A stretch of 64,000 nt of DNA, from positions 496,001 through 560,000 of the forward strand of contig NZ_CP054052.1 in NCBI RefSeq assembly GCF_013283835.1, written 5' to 3'. How positions within the stretch are numbered: the first letter of the stretch is position 1; every line of letters begins with the position of its first letter. The notes under the pieces were generated by a model. The model was not told where the DNA came from, did not search any database, and saw only the letters and a list, made by a program, of their open reading frames with translations. Of this stretch, positions 49,121-57,558 are shown one piece after another. Origin of the DNA: Poseidonibacter lekithochrous (GTDB taxonomy: Bacteria; Campylobacterota; Campylobacteria; Campylobacterales; Arcobacteraceae). The position numbers and the translations under genes are program-made.

Positions 49121-49175
49121 TAAAAAAAATATTAATTTGGATAAAATTATTGATATATTTGTGTAAAGGACAATT

Positions 49176-49802
49176 ATGAAAAAGATATTATTTTCAATAA
49201 CTTGTGCTTCATTATTATTTGCTAATAATTATGATTTAGGACTAGAGTCTTATAAAAAACATGAGTTCAAAAAAGCACATGAATACTTCTTGAAGAGTGC
49301 GGATAATGGGAACTCACAAGCAGCTCATAATTTATCAATAATGTATAATAATGGGGAAGGGGTTGTCAAGAATAATGATGAATCTCTTAGCTGGCTTAAA
49401 AAAGCAGTTGATTCAAAAAATACTAATGCAATGGTACAATTAGCCAATAACTATATGCAAGGTTTTTTAGTGCAAAAAGATTATAAAAGAGCAGTTGCTT
49501 TATATACTGAATCTGCTTTATTAGGTAACTCAGAAGCCTCATATATTTTAGGTTATATGAATACTGTTGGTTTAGCATTACCTATGAATAATAAAGAAGC
49601 AATATCTTGGTATGAAAAGTCTTCGGATTTAGGAAATACTAAAGCTCAAATCAATTTAGGTTTTATGTATCTTTCAGCACAAGGTGTAAAAAAAGATTTA
49701 GAAAAAGCAGCTTTTTATATTAAAAAAGCAAAAGACAATGGCAATATGAAAGCCCAATCTTTATGGGACGAATTTAAACTAGAAGAATATATAAAGGAAT
49801 AA
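49176..49802 (+). CDS. Sel1-repeat (SLR) periplasmic protein
   Basis: 208 residues. A signal peptide (about 1-17, ending LFAN) is followed by about five Sel1-like repeats, each with A-x-x-x-L-G-x-x-Y-x-x-G-x-G-V or a close variant (AAHNLSIMYNNGEGVVKN; EASYILGYMNTVGLALPM; KAQINLGFMYLSAQGVKK). These form a helical solenoid for protein binding. The ATG follows AAAGGACAAT. It shares an FNR box with the divergent d1 operon. Confidence 0.85.
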   Translation: MKKILFSITCASLLFANNYDLGLESYKKHEFKKAHEYFLKSADNGNSQAAHNLSIMYNNGEGVVKNNDESLSWLKKAVDSKNTNAMVQLANNYMQGFLVQKDYKRAVALYTESALLGNSEASYILGYMNTVGLALPMNNKEAISWYEKSSDLGNTKAQINLGFMYLSAQGVKKDLEKAAFYIKKAKDNGNMKAQSLWDEFKLEEYIKE

Positions 49803-49807
49803 GAATT

Positions 49808-49993
49808 ATGGAAATAGTACTTACTTTAGTTTTTTCATCAGTTCTATTAATTTTTATGGTTTATCCATCTATGAAAATAGTTGAGTTCTGTGAAACAAAA
49901 TTTGAGATTAGTGATAGAATGTACAATATTTCAACTGTTGTACTTACAATTGTTTTATCACTTATTGTAGGTGCAGGTTTATATTATTTATAG
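49808..49993 (+). CDS. Small two-TM membrane protein
   Basis: 61 residues, not recognised. Hydrophobic spans at about 5-22 and 42-60 are separated by an acidic loop with one Cys (EFCETKFE). It lies five bases after the Sel1 gene and is probably co-transcribed. Its end overlaps the convergent thioredoxin-like gene by ten bases. Confidence 0.6.
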   Translation: MEIVLTLVFSSVLLIFMVYPSMKIVEFCETKFEISDRMYNISTVVLTIVLSLIVGAGLYYL

Positions 49994-50385
49994 CCTAAAG
50001 AATATAAAGTGTTTAAAAAATCTTCTTGATTTTTTAAACCATAAATAGGGTGAGTTAGAAAAGACTCATCTTTATATGATGCAAAAAATATACTTGGAAA
50101 TACATTTGTATAAAACAGTTCAATTGGATAAGAAGTTTTATACTCTACTGTAATTAATACATTAACAAAATTCTCATTTAAAAACTTATTATACTTTTCA
50201 TTTTTAAAATACTTTCCTAATATAATATTTGATGTTTTAGTTTTACTAGAAGCTATAAAAATCATAAGATTCTTTTGTTCTTTATGTGCAATACTTAAAG
50301 CTTTTGCATATGAACTATGCCATTTTATATTTTCAGATAAGAGTGATGAATAAAGTATGATTAGTATTAGAAGTATTTTATGCAT
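49984..50385 (-). CDS. Thioredoxin-like exported protein without CxxC
   Basis: 133 residues. A signal peptide (about 1-17, ending LSENI) is followed by a thioredoxin-like fold (WHSSYAKALSIAHKEQKNLMIFIASSKTKTSN). The active CxxC is replaced by SSKT, so it should lack thiol-disulfide activity. A cis-Pro candidate is present (NVFPSIFFAS). ATG at 50385 is taken rather than 50403 because the latter lies in the nirS terminator stem. It is placed after nirS on the same strand but behind a terminator. Confidence 0.68.
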   Translation of the reverse strand: MHKILLILIILYSSLLSENIKWHSSYAKALSIAHKEQKNLMIFIASSKTKTSNIILGKYFKNEKYNKFLNENFVNVLITVEYKTSYPIELFYTNVFPSIFFASYKDESFLTHPIYGLKNQEDFLNTLYSLGYK

Positions 50386-50390
50386 GAATA

Positions 50391-50421
50391 AAAAAATACC
50401 CATCCGAGAGGATGGATATTT
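50391..50421 (-). terminator. Rho-independent terminator of nirS
   Basis: On the minus strand ATATCCATCC, loop TCTC, GGATGGGTAT is followed by TTTTTTT. One G-T wobble occurs in a ten-base stem. Confidence 0.88.
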
Positions 50422-50431
50422 AATTTCCTAA

Positions 50432-52150
50432 TTAAGCACCAGGAATGTGTTGTCTGTGTTCAACAGAGTATGTGAATGTTGGAGTAGTTAAGTTATTAAT
50501 ATATTTAATAAATTTACCACTTACAGAATCGTAAATACCAATTCTTCCAGTAGTCCACTCAGAAATCATAGTCCATTTACCGTGATTTGCTGGCTCTGCA
50601 TGTAATAATCTTGGTTGAACAGGATTTTTAACTTTATCACCTAACTTAGAAGTATATTCAACAACTTTATCTCTACCAATTTTTGGTTTAGATTCTGGGA
50701 ATGTTACAGTTTTGTACTGAGTAGCATCCCAAGTTTGTAATACTTTTTTAGTTTTAGCGTCAATTAATTGACCTTCTTTCTTACCAACTTTTACAATTTT
50801 ATCAGTTTCTAGAGTTTCTTTGTTAATTAAGTAAACTTCATTATAAGTAGCTGGTTTCCCAAGTACTGTATCTGCCCATAAGTATGGTGTATCATGTGCA
50901 GTTCCGATGAATAATCCACCACCAGAAGTTTTAATTTTCTTAACAATTTCCCAGCTTGAATCCCAAACTACTACAGAACCTTGGTTCATAGTAACTGTTG
51001 CATGTAGCTGTTTACCCATTTTTTTGTTATACCAAGAAGAACCTTGACCTGGATGTGGCTTAGATTTTTTACCTGTATAAACTTTTGCTGCTAAATTTTT
51101 CTCTTTGTAATCAACGATACCCATTACATCACTACCTTGTGAAGCAATCATATAGTATCTACCGAAATCTTTACCTTCATCTTCATTTAAGAATGCATCA
51201 TGAAGTACTTCACCAATATTTGGAACATCTCCAACAATTGGGAAATCAGGTTTAGAGTAATCAATAATGTATACTCTACCAGCATCTTTTAATGCCATTG
51301 CAAAGTAAGGACCATAAGGTGTATCAGCTAAAGATGCAACTCTTGAAGCTTCAATTTGACCTTGCATGTTAATTACGGCTGAAGTATCATACGCTTTTAA
51401 TGGCTCTAATGTCATAGCGTCAACTAATACTGCTCCACCTGGAGTGTAGTTACCAGCAATTACATATTTACCATCTGGAGATACTGCAAGTCCTCTAGAT
51501 TCAAATCCTACTTGTACTGAAGCTAACGCAGGTTGACCTGGTGCTGCAATATCAAACATTGTTAATCTACCTGATCTAGAGATAGAGTAAGCATATCTAG
51601 GATTTTTCTTATTTGTTACAGTTACGTGTACTGCGAAACCTGCTTTATGTCTTGATAATACTTTTCCGTTTGTTGAATCGATGAAGTCAACTAGTGATGC
51701 ATCTCTTTCAGTTGCGAATGTAATATCTAAAACAGATTTTGTATCTACAGCTTTTGGATATTTCTTAGCAAGAGCTTCTCTGTCTGCTAATTTAGTCCAA
51801 GTTCCATGGATTTGATCAAAGTCTAACTTGTAGTTTGTATTATCTTTCCAGTCCATTAACCAGTCAACCATACCATCTGCATCATCTTTTGAGAACATGT
51901 GATCCCATTGAGGCATTGCTGTATTAGAAACACCAGCTAAGATAGCATCTCTTAGTACATGTCTTTCCATTTTCTTTAAAGCTTTTGGTCTTAAATCTGA
52001 TCCAACTCCACCTTGGTGAATTGGTCCATGACATCCTTGACACTCTTTTTCATATACTTCTGGAAAATCCATATTTGATGTACCTGCATATAAAGAACCT
52101 GCTGTTAATACTGAACACGCTGCTAAACTTAAAACTTTTCCCATTTTCAT
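50432..52150 (-). CDS. nirS: Cytochrome cd1 nitrite reductase
   Basis: 572 residues. NirS reduces nitrite to NO in the periplasm. A signal peptide (about 1-22, ending LYAG) is followed by a cytochrome c domain with CQGCHG and a Met ligand (NTAMPQW), then the eight-bladed d1 propeller. Heme d1-pocket His residues are seen in FAVHVTV, VLHDAF and KPHPGQG. The length is that of Pseudomonas and Paracoccus NirS. It ends at a clear terminator and is upstream-bounded by a hairpin (52263-52287), so it may be monocistronic or partly read from nor. No clear FNR box is seen in 52151-52262. Confidence 0.97.
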   Translation of the reverse strand: MKMGKVLSLAACSVLTAGSLYAGTSNMDFPEVYEKECQGCHGPIHQGGVGSDLRPKALKKMERHVLRDAILAGVSNTAMPQWDHMFSKDDADGMVDWLMDWKDNTNYKLDFDQIHGTWTKLADREALAKKYPKAVDTKSVLDITFATERDASLVDFIDSTNGKVLSRHKAGFAVHVTVTNKKNPRYAYSISRSGRLTMFDIAAPGQPALASVQVGFESRGLAVSPDGKYVIAGNYTPGGAVLVDAMTLEPLKAYDTSAVINMQGQIEASRVASLADTPYGPYFAMALKDAGRVYIIDYSKPDFPIVGDVPNIGEVLHDAFLNEDEGKDFGRYYMIASQGSDVMGIVDYKEKNLAAKVYTGKKSKPHPGQGSSWYNKKMGKQLHATVTMNQGSVVVWDSSWEIVKKIKTSGGGLFIGTAHDTPYLWADTVLGKPATYNEVYLINKETLETDKIVKVGKKEGQLIDAKTKKVLQTWDATQYKTVTFPESKPKIGRDKVVEYTSKLGDKVKNPVQPRLLHAEPANHGKWTMISEWTTGRIGIYDSVSGKFIKYINNLTTPTFTYSVEHRQHIPGA

Positions 52151-52262
52151 AATATTCTCCTACATTTGAATATATAAATAAATAATCTGTGGCCAAGAAA
52201 TTAGCTTTTTTACTTAAAGTTGGCTATACTCTCGGCGAGTTTTCTTTTAAACTTATTTCTTA

Positions 52263-52287
52263 ATGAGGGGACCACGTATCCCCTCAT
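52263..52287. terminator. Hairpin between nor operon and nirS
   Basis: ATGAGGGG (52263-52270) pairs perfectly with CCCCTCAT (52280-52287) around a nine-base loop. It follows the stop of the small gene at 52292. On the minus strand there is no T-run, so it may slow or process read-through into nirS rather than stop it. Confidence 0.6.
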
Positions 52288-52291
52288 CTTT

Positions 52292-52450
52292 TTAATCTTC
52301 TGCTTCTTCTTCTAATCTTTTCTTTTCAGATTTGTAAATCCAAAACATTGGAAGTACAATAAATGTATGAAGAAACAGTGTCAATGTTAATGGACCTTGG
52401 TTTAATGTTGCAAAAAAACTAGGTACCAAATCTGTCATTGGCTCAAACAT
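52292..52450 (-). CDS. 52-residue membrane protein after norB
   Basis: Not recognised. Minus-strand ATG at 52450 with a strong ribosome site AAGGAG. The protein begins MFEPMTDLVPSFF, has one TM at about 20-38 (LTLTLFLHTFIVLPMFWIY) and ends with an acidic-basic tail (KSEKKRLEEEAED). It lies nine bases after norB. Its position, ribosome site and composition support a real small Nor-associated subunit or assembly factor. Confidence 0.7.
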   Translation of the reverse strand: MFEPMTDLVPSFFATLNQGPLTLTLFLHTFIVLPMFWIYKSEKKRLEEEAED

Positions 52451-52459
52451 AATATCTCC

Positions 52460-53878
52460 TTATCTTTCGTGTATTGATTTTTTAGAAGTAGTTAATAAAT
52501 CTTTAACTAAATATACAAAACCAATTAATGTAACGATACCAGTTGCTAATCTCCATCCAAGACCTTGAACGAACCAAACCATATCTTGAGATACAAAGTA
52601 TGCTTCCCAAGTTGCACCCATTTGTGCACGTTCAACAAGAACTTGTCCGTATCCTGCAACAGTTAATGAAACAGTCATACCCATAACACCAATACATAAT
52701 AATGTAATTGCCATTTTAGAATCAAACGTTGCTTTCATAACTTTGATACCATTTTTCCCTTGAACACCCATATAGAACATACCAATTAAGATAGTTGCAT
52801 AAGCCCCAAAGAACGCTAAGTGACCGTGAGCTGAAGTGAACTGTGTACCATGTGTATAGATATTTACTTGAGGGAAAGTATGGAAGAATCCCCAAATACC
52901 TGCACCTAAGAAGTTACCAAACGCATTTGCAACGAACCAAGCAAACGCTGGTGAGTTGTTCATTGTTTTTTCTACTTTTTCACCTTCTTTAAGACCAGTT
53001 TCTTTTCCCCAGTCATAAATAACGTGTACGAACATTGCTACTAATGGAACAGGTTCTAATGCAGAGAATAAAGCACCGATTTCCCACCAGTACTCAGGAG
53101 TACCGATCCAGAAGTAATGGTGACCCATACCTAAGATACCAGATCCAAATAACATTGATACTTCAATCCATAGCCACATTTCAACTACTTCTCTTCTAGC
53201 ACCAATCATTTTCATTAATCCGTATGCTGCTAAACAACCAACGAATACTTCCCATGTAGCTTCAACCCATAAGTGAATTACCCACCACCACCAGTATTGA
53301 TCCATAGAAATATTATCTGTGAAGAACATACCAGCAAGGTATAAACCTGCAAGAGCAAGAACATCTGCCATAAGAACAGTTATAACACCAGTTTGATTAC
53401 CTTTCATTGCCGTAGCAAAAAGGTTAAATACAAATACAAGTACTACAACAACAATACCAATATCAGCCCATCTTGGAGCTTCAATATATTCTCTACCTTC
53501 GTTAATTAACCAAATAGTAGATTCAGCAGCAGGTCCAACTTGTACGATAATATATACTAAAACAACAACTGTAACAGCAGCAGTTAATATATAGAAAGCA
53601 ATCTTACCAAATTTGATACCTACAGTCTCAATACCAGTTTCTTCAGGTAGTAAGTAGTAAACAGAACCGATCATTGCATATAACATCCATACAACTAAGG
53701 CATTAATATGTACCATTCTTGCTACTGAGAAATCGAAGATTTCAAAAAGGAAGCTTGGGTATAAGAATTGAGTTGCCGCAATAAGACCCATTAATAATTG
53801 TGCACCGAATAAAATAGCTGCTACTGTAAAGTAGTTAATAGCTAATTTTTGAGATTCAAATTTTAAATTATTTGCCAT
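52460..53878 (-). CDS. norB: Nitric oxide reductase catalytic subunit
   Basis: 472 residues, cNor length, about 12 TM helices. NorB reduces NO to N2O in the inner membrane, taking electrons from NorC. Heme and FeB ligands are seen in HINALVVWM, WWWVIHLWVEATWEVF and the HHYFWIG and HGHLAFFGAY segments. Glu residues of the FeB site region occur near VEATWEV and ALEPVPLV. There is no quinol-oxidase N-terminal extension, so it is the cytochrome-c-linked type. Overlaps norC by 11 bases. Confidence 0.96.
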   Translation of the reverse strand: MANNLKFESQKLAINYFTVAAILFGAQLLMGLIAATQFLYPSFLFEIFDFSVARMVHINALVVWMLYAMIGSVYYLLPEETGIETVGIKFGKIAFYILTAAVTVVVLVYIIVQVGPAAESTIWLINEGREYIEAPRWADIGIVVVVLVFVFNLFATAMKGNQTGVITVLMADVLALAGLYLAGMFFTDNISMDQYWWWWVIHLWVEATWEVFVGCLAAYGLMKMIGARREVVEMWLWIEVSMLFGSGILGMGHHYFWIGTPEYWWEIGALFSALEPVPLVAMFVHVIYDWGKETGLKEGEKVEKTMNNSPAFAWFVANAFGNFLGAGIWGFFHTFPQVNIYTHGTQFTSAHGHLAFFGAYATILIGMFYMGVQGKNGIKVMKATFDSKMAITLLCIGVMGMTVSLTVAGYGQVLVERAQMGATWEAYFVSQDMVWFVQGLGWRLATGIVTLIGFVYLVKDLLTTSKKSIHER

Positions 53879-54569
53879 GAATTGCTCCTGTTACACCATC
53901 AGTTGACATTCTTCCGAAGTTTCTTGGGAAACCATTAGTATCAATAGATGACATGTGTTTTAAGAATGCAACTAATCCCATTGCTTCTTTCTCTGTAATA
54001 CCTAAATTAGGCATCATTCTTTCATGAGTAGGATACTGAGAAGGGTGTTGTAAAAACTTAGACATTGCCTCTTCTTTTGTTTTAGAATTAGTCATACCTA
54101 AGTATGGCCCATTTGGTCCCCATGCTGGATCTAACCATGCTTTAGTTAAATCTGGAGCATAATAAGCACCATTTCCAAGTAACGTGTGACAGTTCATACA
54201 GTTTTTAGCTTGAGAACCTAGTTTACCTAAGTGTAATAACTCTCTTGCTTCTTCTTCTGACCAATCATCTCTACCAAAGAATTCTTCTTTTTCACCAATA
54301 ACTGGCACCTCATGACCTCTTCTTTTATCCATTTCGTAAGTAATCTTATAATTAATTACTGTTGGACCTGGTACTCTTTTAGTAATACCATTTTTAAGAT
54401 CGGCATCTGTTCCCATCTTAATTTGACCTAACGAATCAAACGTTAACCAAATTAATAAAATTGCAGCAAAACCAGTTACCCACGCAGCTGATCTTCTCCA
54501 AAAAGGAATACTCGTCCATACTGAAACAACTTTTTTTGACACTTGTTCCTCCTTCTTTTTATTGCTCAT
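53868..54569 (-). CDS. norC: Nitric oxide reductase cytochrome c subunit
   Basis: 233 residues, longer than the usual near-150. An N-terminal TM at about 30-48 anchors it, followed by a linker of about 70 residues and a heme c domain with CMNCHT (about 128-133) and Met ligand RMMPNLGI. It passes electrons from periplasmic cytochromes to NorB. It overlaps norB and the upstream small gene by 11 bases each, so the three are coupled. Confidence 0.94.
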   Translation of the reverse strand: MSNKKKEEQVSKKVVSVWTSIPFWRRSAAWVTGFAAILLIWLTFDSLGQIKMGTDADLKNGITKRVPGPTVINYKITYEMDKRRGHEVPVIGEKEEFFGRDDWSEEEARELLHLGKLGSQAKNCMNCHTLLGNGAYYAPDLTKAWLDPAWGPNGPYLGMTNSKTKEEAMSKFLQHPSQYPTHERMMPNLGITEKEAMGLVAFLKHMSSIDTNGFPRNFGRMSTDGVTGAIHGK

Positions 54570-54885
54570 ATCTTTGTTCAGAACGAAGATTTAAGAAGTA
54601 ATATAGATGTGGTAGAATTAAATAGCAAACCATAGTTACCATTAATGCTTTTATCGTAAACTCATTACTTTGAATCTTTGTTGCAACAAAGTACATACAA
54701 TATGTTTGTAAACACCAAAATATATATGCAAATGGCATATAGATACTTTTTAGTTTTTCCATTTTTACTAGCGTATATATCGCTACATAAAACAGTCCAA
54801 ATAATAATACAAATGAAGATGATAAAAATATAGGTAAGAAATCTTCAAGTGCAATTTCTGGTCTTATAATTAAAACTGGTTCCAT
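54559..54885 (-). CDS. Small membrane protein heading the nor operon
   Basis: 108 residues, not recognised. Three hydrophobic spans lie at about 18-38, 48-68 and 78-98 (LLFGLFYVAIYTLV; AYIFWCLQTYCMYFVA; VTMVCYLILPHLYYFL). Two Cys are in the second span. It overlaps norC by 11 bases and is first in the nor operon; it could aid assembly of the NorCB complex. Confidence 0.7.
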   Translation of the reverse strand: MEPVLIIRPEIALEDFLPIFLSSSFVLLFGLFYVAIYTLVKMEKLKSIYMPFAYIFWCLQTYCMYFVATKIQSNEFTIKALMVTMVCYLILPHLYYFLNLRSEQRYEQ

Positions 54886-54953
54886 AGATTCACTCCTCTT
54901 TTGTCAATACAAGAACTATGGAAAAATTTTAGTCTAAATCAAAACTAAAAAAA

Positions 54954-54967
54954 ATGATATATATCAA
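54954..54967. promoter_or_regulatory. FNR/DNR-type box before nor operon
   Basis: ATGAT-ATAT-ATCAA matches TTGAT-N4-ATCAA at 9 of 10 positions. It lies 69 bases upstream of the first nor ATG on the minus strand. Confidence 0.6.
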
Positions 54968-55119
54968 TAAATAAAGATATCTAGAGAAAAATTAACAAAT
55001 AGTAAACAGAATAGGGGGATTTGGAGGAAAAGTTAATATGAAAAGTTTATTTTCTAATAGTTTATTAACTAAAAGTTAATGTACAAAAAGGCTAGAAAAA
55101 ACAGAGTTTTCGGCTTTAA

Positions 55120-55159
55120 TGAGAATAATTATTAAAATTAATATTTTAATTAGTATAAT
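55120..55159 (+). promoter_or_regulatory. Fur-like box and leaderless promoter of first iron-module regulator
   Basis: TGAGAATAATTATTA (55120-55134) matches the 7-1-7 Fur pattern TGATAATNATTATCA at 12 of 14 positions and overlaps the expected -35. TATAAT at 55154-55159 ends six bases before the ATG at 55166, so the transcript should start at or near the A of ATG. No Shine-Dalgarno is present. Confidence 0.6.
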
Positions 55160-55165
55160 ACTTCC

Positions 55166-55849
55166 ATGGGAAAAGAAGAATTTAAAAATATTAAAATACT
55201 ATATGTTGAAGATGATGAAAATATACGAAAGAACGCAATTAGCTATTTTCAAAGATTATTTGATACTGTTTATGAAGCTAAAGATGCATTTAATGCATGG
55301 GAAATTATAAAAGAAGAAAAACCACATATTATAATTACAGATATAAAGATGCCAAAAATGTCGGGATTAGAGCTTGTAAAAAAGATAAGACAATTTGATG
55401 AGAAGGTACAAATAATCATACTTACTGCTTTTACGGATACTAGATACCTTTTAGAAGCTGTAGAGTTAGGTTTAGTAAAATACTTAGTAAAACCAATACG
55501 TCATGATAAAATGCTTCCTGTATTACTTCAATGCTCTAATAATCTTAAAGAAAAAAAATCAAATATAAAATACCTTACAGATACTTGTCTTTTTGATACC
55601 TTTAATAAAACACTAGTAAATGACAATAAGATAATAAAACTTACTAAAAACGAATTAGATTTTCTAGAACTTTTATGTGTGAATAACAATAGAGTAGTTA
55701 CTTATGTAGAGATTGAAAATAAAATATGGTATGACTCTGTTATGAGTGATGATGCTATAAGATCTTTAGTTAGAAACTTAAGACGAAAACTTCCAAAGGA
55801 TACACTAAACAATATAGCAAGAGTTGGTTATAAGATTAGTAGTTTATAA
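55166..55849 (+). CDS. OmpR-family response regulator, first iron module
   Basis: 227 residues. The receiver has VEDDEN, phospho-acceptor Asp59 (ITDIKMPK), ILTAFTD and YLVKPIR. The winged helix (about 140-227) reads LTKNELDFLELL, IRSLVRNLRRKLP and RVGYKIS. A close paralogue is at 62978, and the adhesin-locus regulator at 29791 is a more distant one. It overlaps the kinase gene by one base (TAATG), so they form an operon. Upstream are a Fur-like box and a -10 six bases from ATG. Confidence 0.92.
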   Translation: MGKEEFKNIKILYVEDDENIRKNAISYFQRLFDTVYEAKDAFNAWEIIKEEKPHIIITDIKMPKMSGLELVKKIRQFDEKVQIIILTAFTDTRYLLEAVELGLVKYLVKPIRHDKMLPVLLQCSNNLKEKKSNIKYLTDTCLFDTFNKTLVNDNKIIKLTKNELDFLELLCVNNNRVVTYVEIENKIWYDSVMSDDAIRSLVRNLRRKLPKDTLNNIARVGYKISSL

Positions 55850-57558
55850 TGAGATTACTTTTATTACTTATTTTTTTCTACTCTTTTATAAATGCTGGAA
55901 CTATAAAAAGAGAATTATATCTTGATATCTTATTATCTCAGAATAATCAAGAATTTAAATCTTATCGCTCTTTTGATTTAGAAAATGATTTATTTAAAAC
56001 AGCTACTATTAAACTAAATATTAATAAAAAGATATTGGAAGATAGAACTTATTATGTGAAAGTAACATGTGATGTGAATAAGTTAATTTATTCAAATATT
56101 GCGTATGAAGTTAACTTTGACACAATCATTTTTAAACTAGATAAAAATACTGCTTCAAGTATTAATCTTAAATTTGAATATGAAGAAGCTAAGAACTTAA
56201 ATTTTAGACTATTTACATTAAATGAGTTTGAATATAAAAATATTGTTAAGTATGAAGGTGTACTTTTTGGAATTGCTTATGGAATAATATTTTGTGCTTT
56301 TTTATATAACTTTGTGATTTTTCTTTATACTCTACAGAGGTCATTTTTTTATTACTCACTAATGCAAATATCTTTGCTCTTTGTTCTGTTTTACATAACT
56401 ATGTTAAGTAATCAAACTTTTATATCTGATATTCAACAAATTATAATAGATTTCTTTGAAACCCTTTGTATGTTACTAACTATATTGTTCTCAAAAGAGA
56501 TTTTAAATACACGAAAAAGTATGAAACAAATGAATAAACTATTAAACTTTCTAGTTTATATTCATGTTGTAGACCTGATTGCTATTTTTATATTTAAAGA
56601 ATCAATTCTTTATGGTTTTATGCCAAGATCAATTATTGTATTTATTTTGGTATTCTCTGGGGTAATTGCTTTGATTAATGGACAAAAAACTGCAATATTC
56701 TACTTTTTAGGGTGGATGGTTTTATTTATTAGTCTATTTATTTCTGAATATGAATTAGTAGGAATTGATATGTTATATATTGTTCATATTGGTTTTCCTT
56801 TAGAGTCATTAATTTTAAGTTTTGCCCTTGGTTATAAACTAAAACAAACAGTTGATGAAAAAAAAGAGAAAGAAAAAATCTTAGTTCATCAAAGTAAATT
56901 AGCGTCAATGGGTGAGATGATAAATAATATAGCTCATCAATGGCGACAGCCTTTATCTCATCTTTCATTTATAAATATGGATCTTCAAATGGCACAAGAA
57001 GATAATGACTTAAAAGAAAAATATTTATTAGATAAACTAAATGAGTCAAATAATCAAATTGATTTTATGTCAGCAACCATTGATAATTTTAAGAACTTTT
57101 ATCAACCAAGAAAAGAGAAAGAGTTTTTTTATGTAAGTGCTGCAATACAAAGTGCAATTGATATTATTAAACCATCTTTAGATTTTTCAAATATAAATAT
57201 AAACTTTAGAATTGAAGAGGATAAGAAAATAAAAGCTTATGAAAATGAGTATTCCCAAGTGATTTTGAACTTTCTTACTAATGCAAAAGATGTATTATTA
57301 TCAAGAAAAATAGAAAACCCAAAAATTGAAGTTAAATTAGAATTAGAGAATAATAGAACAGTATTGAGTGTTAATGATAATGCAGGTGGAATTAAAAATG
57401 AAATTATTGATAAAATATTTGAACCATATTTTACAACTAAAGATAAAAGTAGTGGAATAGGTCTTTATATGTCTAAAACCATAGTTGAATCACATTTAAA
57501 AGGTAATATAAATGTTAAAAATAACTCAAATGGTGCTTGTTTTGTTGTTGAGGTTTAG
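55849..57558 (+). CDS. 7TM-DISM sensor histidine kinase, first iron module
   Basis: 569 residues. A signal peptide (about 1-17) leads to a beta-rich periplasmic domain (about 20-125) and a seven-helix DISM-type membrane domain (about 135-335; YEGVLFGIAYGIIFCAFLYN). The kinase core has His363 in NIAHQWRQP, N box FLTNAKDVL, DNAGGI and SGIGLYMS. The ligand is unknown; neighbours suggest siderophore or iron-related sensing. Its end overlaps the convergent transposase-like gene by 33 bases. Confidence 0.9.
   Translation: MRLLLLLIFFYSFINAGTIKRELYLDILLSQNNQEFKSYRSFDLENDLFKTATIKLNINKKILEDRTYYVKVTCDVNKLIYSNIAYEVNFDTIIFKLDKNTASSINLKFEYEEAKNLNFRLFTLNEFEYKNIVKYEGVLFGIAYGIIFCAFLYNFVIFLYTLQRSFFYYSLMQISLLFVLFYITMLSNQTFISDIQQIIIDFFETLCMLLTILFSKEILNTRKSMKQMNKLLNFLVYIHVVDLIAIFIFKESILYGFMPRSIIVFILVFSGVIALINGQKTAIFYFLGWMVLFISLFISEYELVGIDMLYIVHIGFPLESLILSFALGYKLKQTVDEKKEKEKILVHQSKLASMGEMINNIAHQWRQPLSHLSFINMDLQMAQEDNDLKEKYLLDKLNESNNQIDFMSATIDNFKNFYQPRKEKEFFYVSAAIQSAIDIIKPSLDFSNININFRIEEDKKIKAYENEYSQVILNFLTNAKDVLLSRKIENPKIEVKLELENNRTVLSVNDNAGGIKNEIIDKIFEPYFTTKDKSSGIGLYMSKTIVESHLKGNINVKNNSNGACFVVEV

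Noticed and set aside
52151-52262. FNR box before nirS
   Set aside because: No sequence close to TTGAT-N4-ATCAA was found in this stretch on either strand.
55119-55310. 63-codon reading frame overlapping the first iron-module regulator
   Set aside because: It lies in another frame of the clear OmpR-type regulator, has no ribosome site and is lysine/isoleucine-rich noise.
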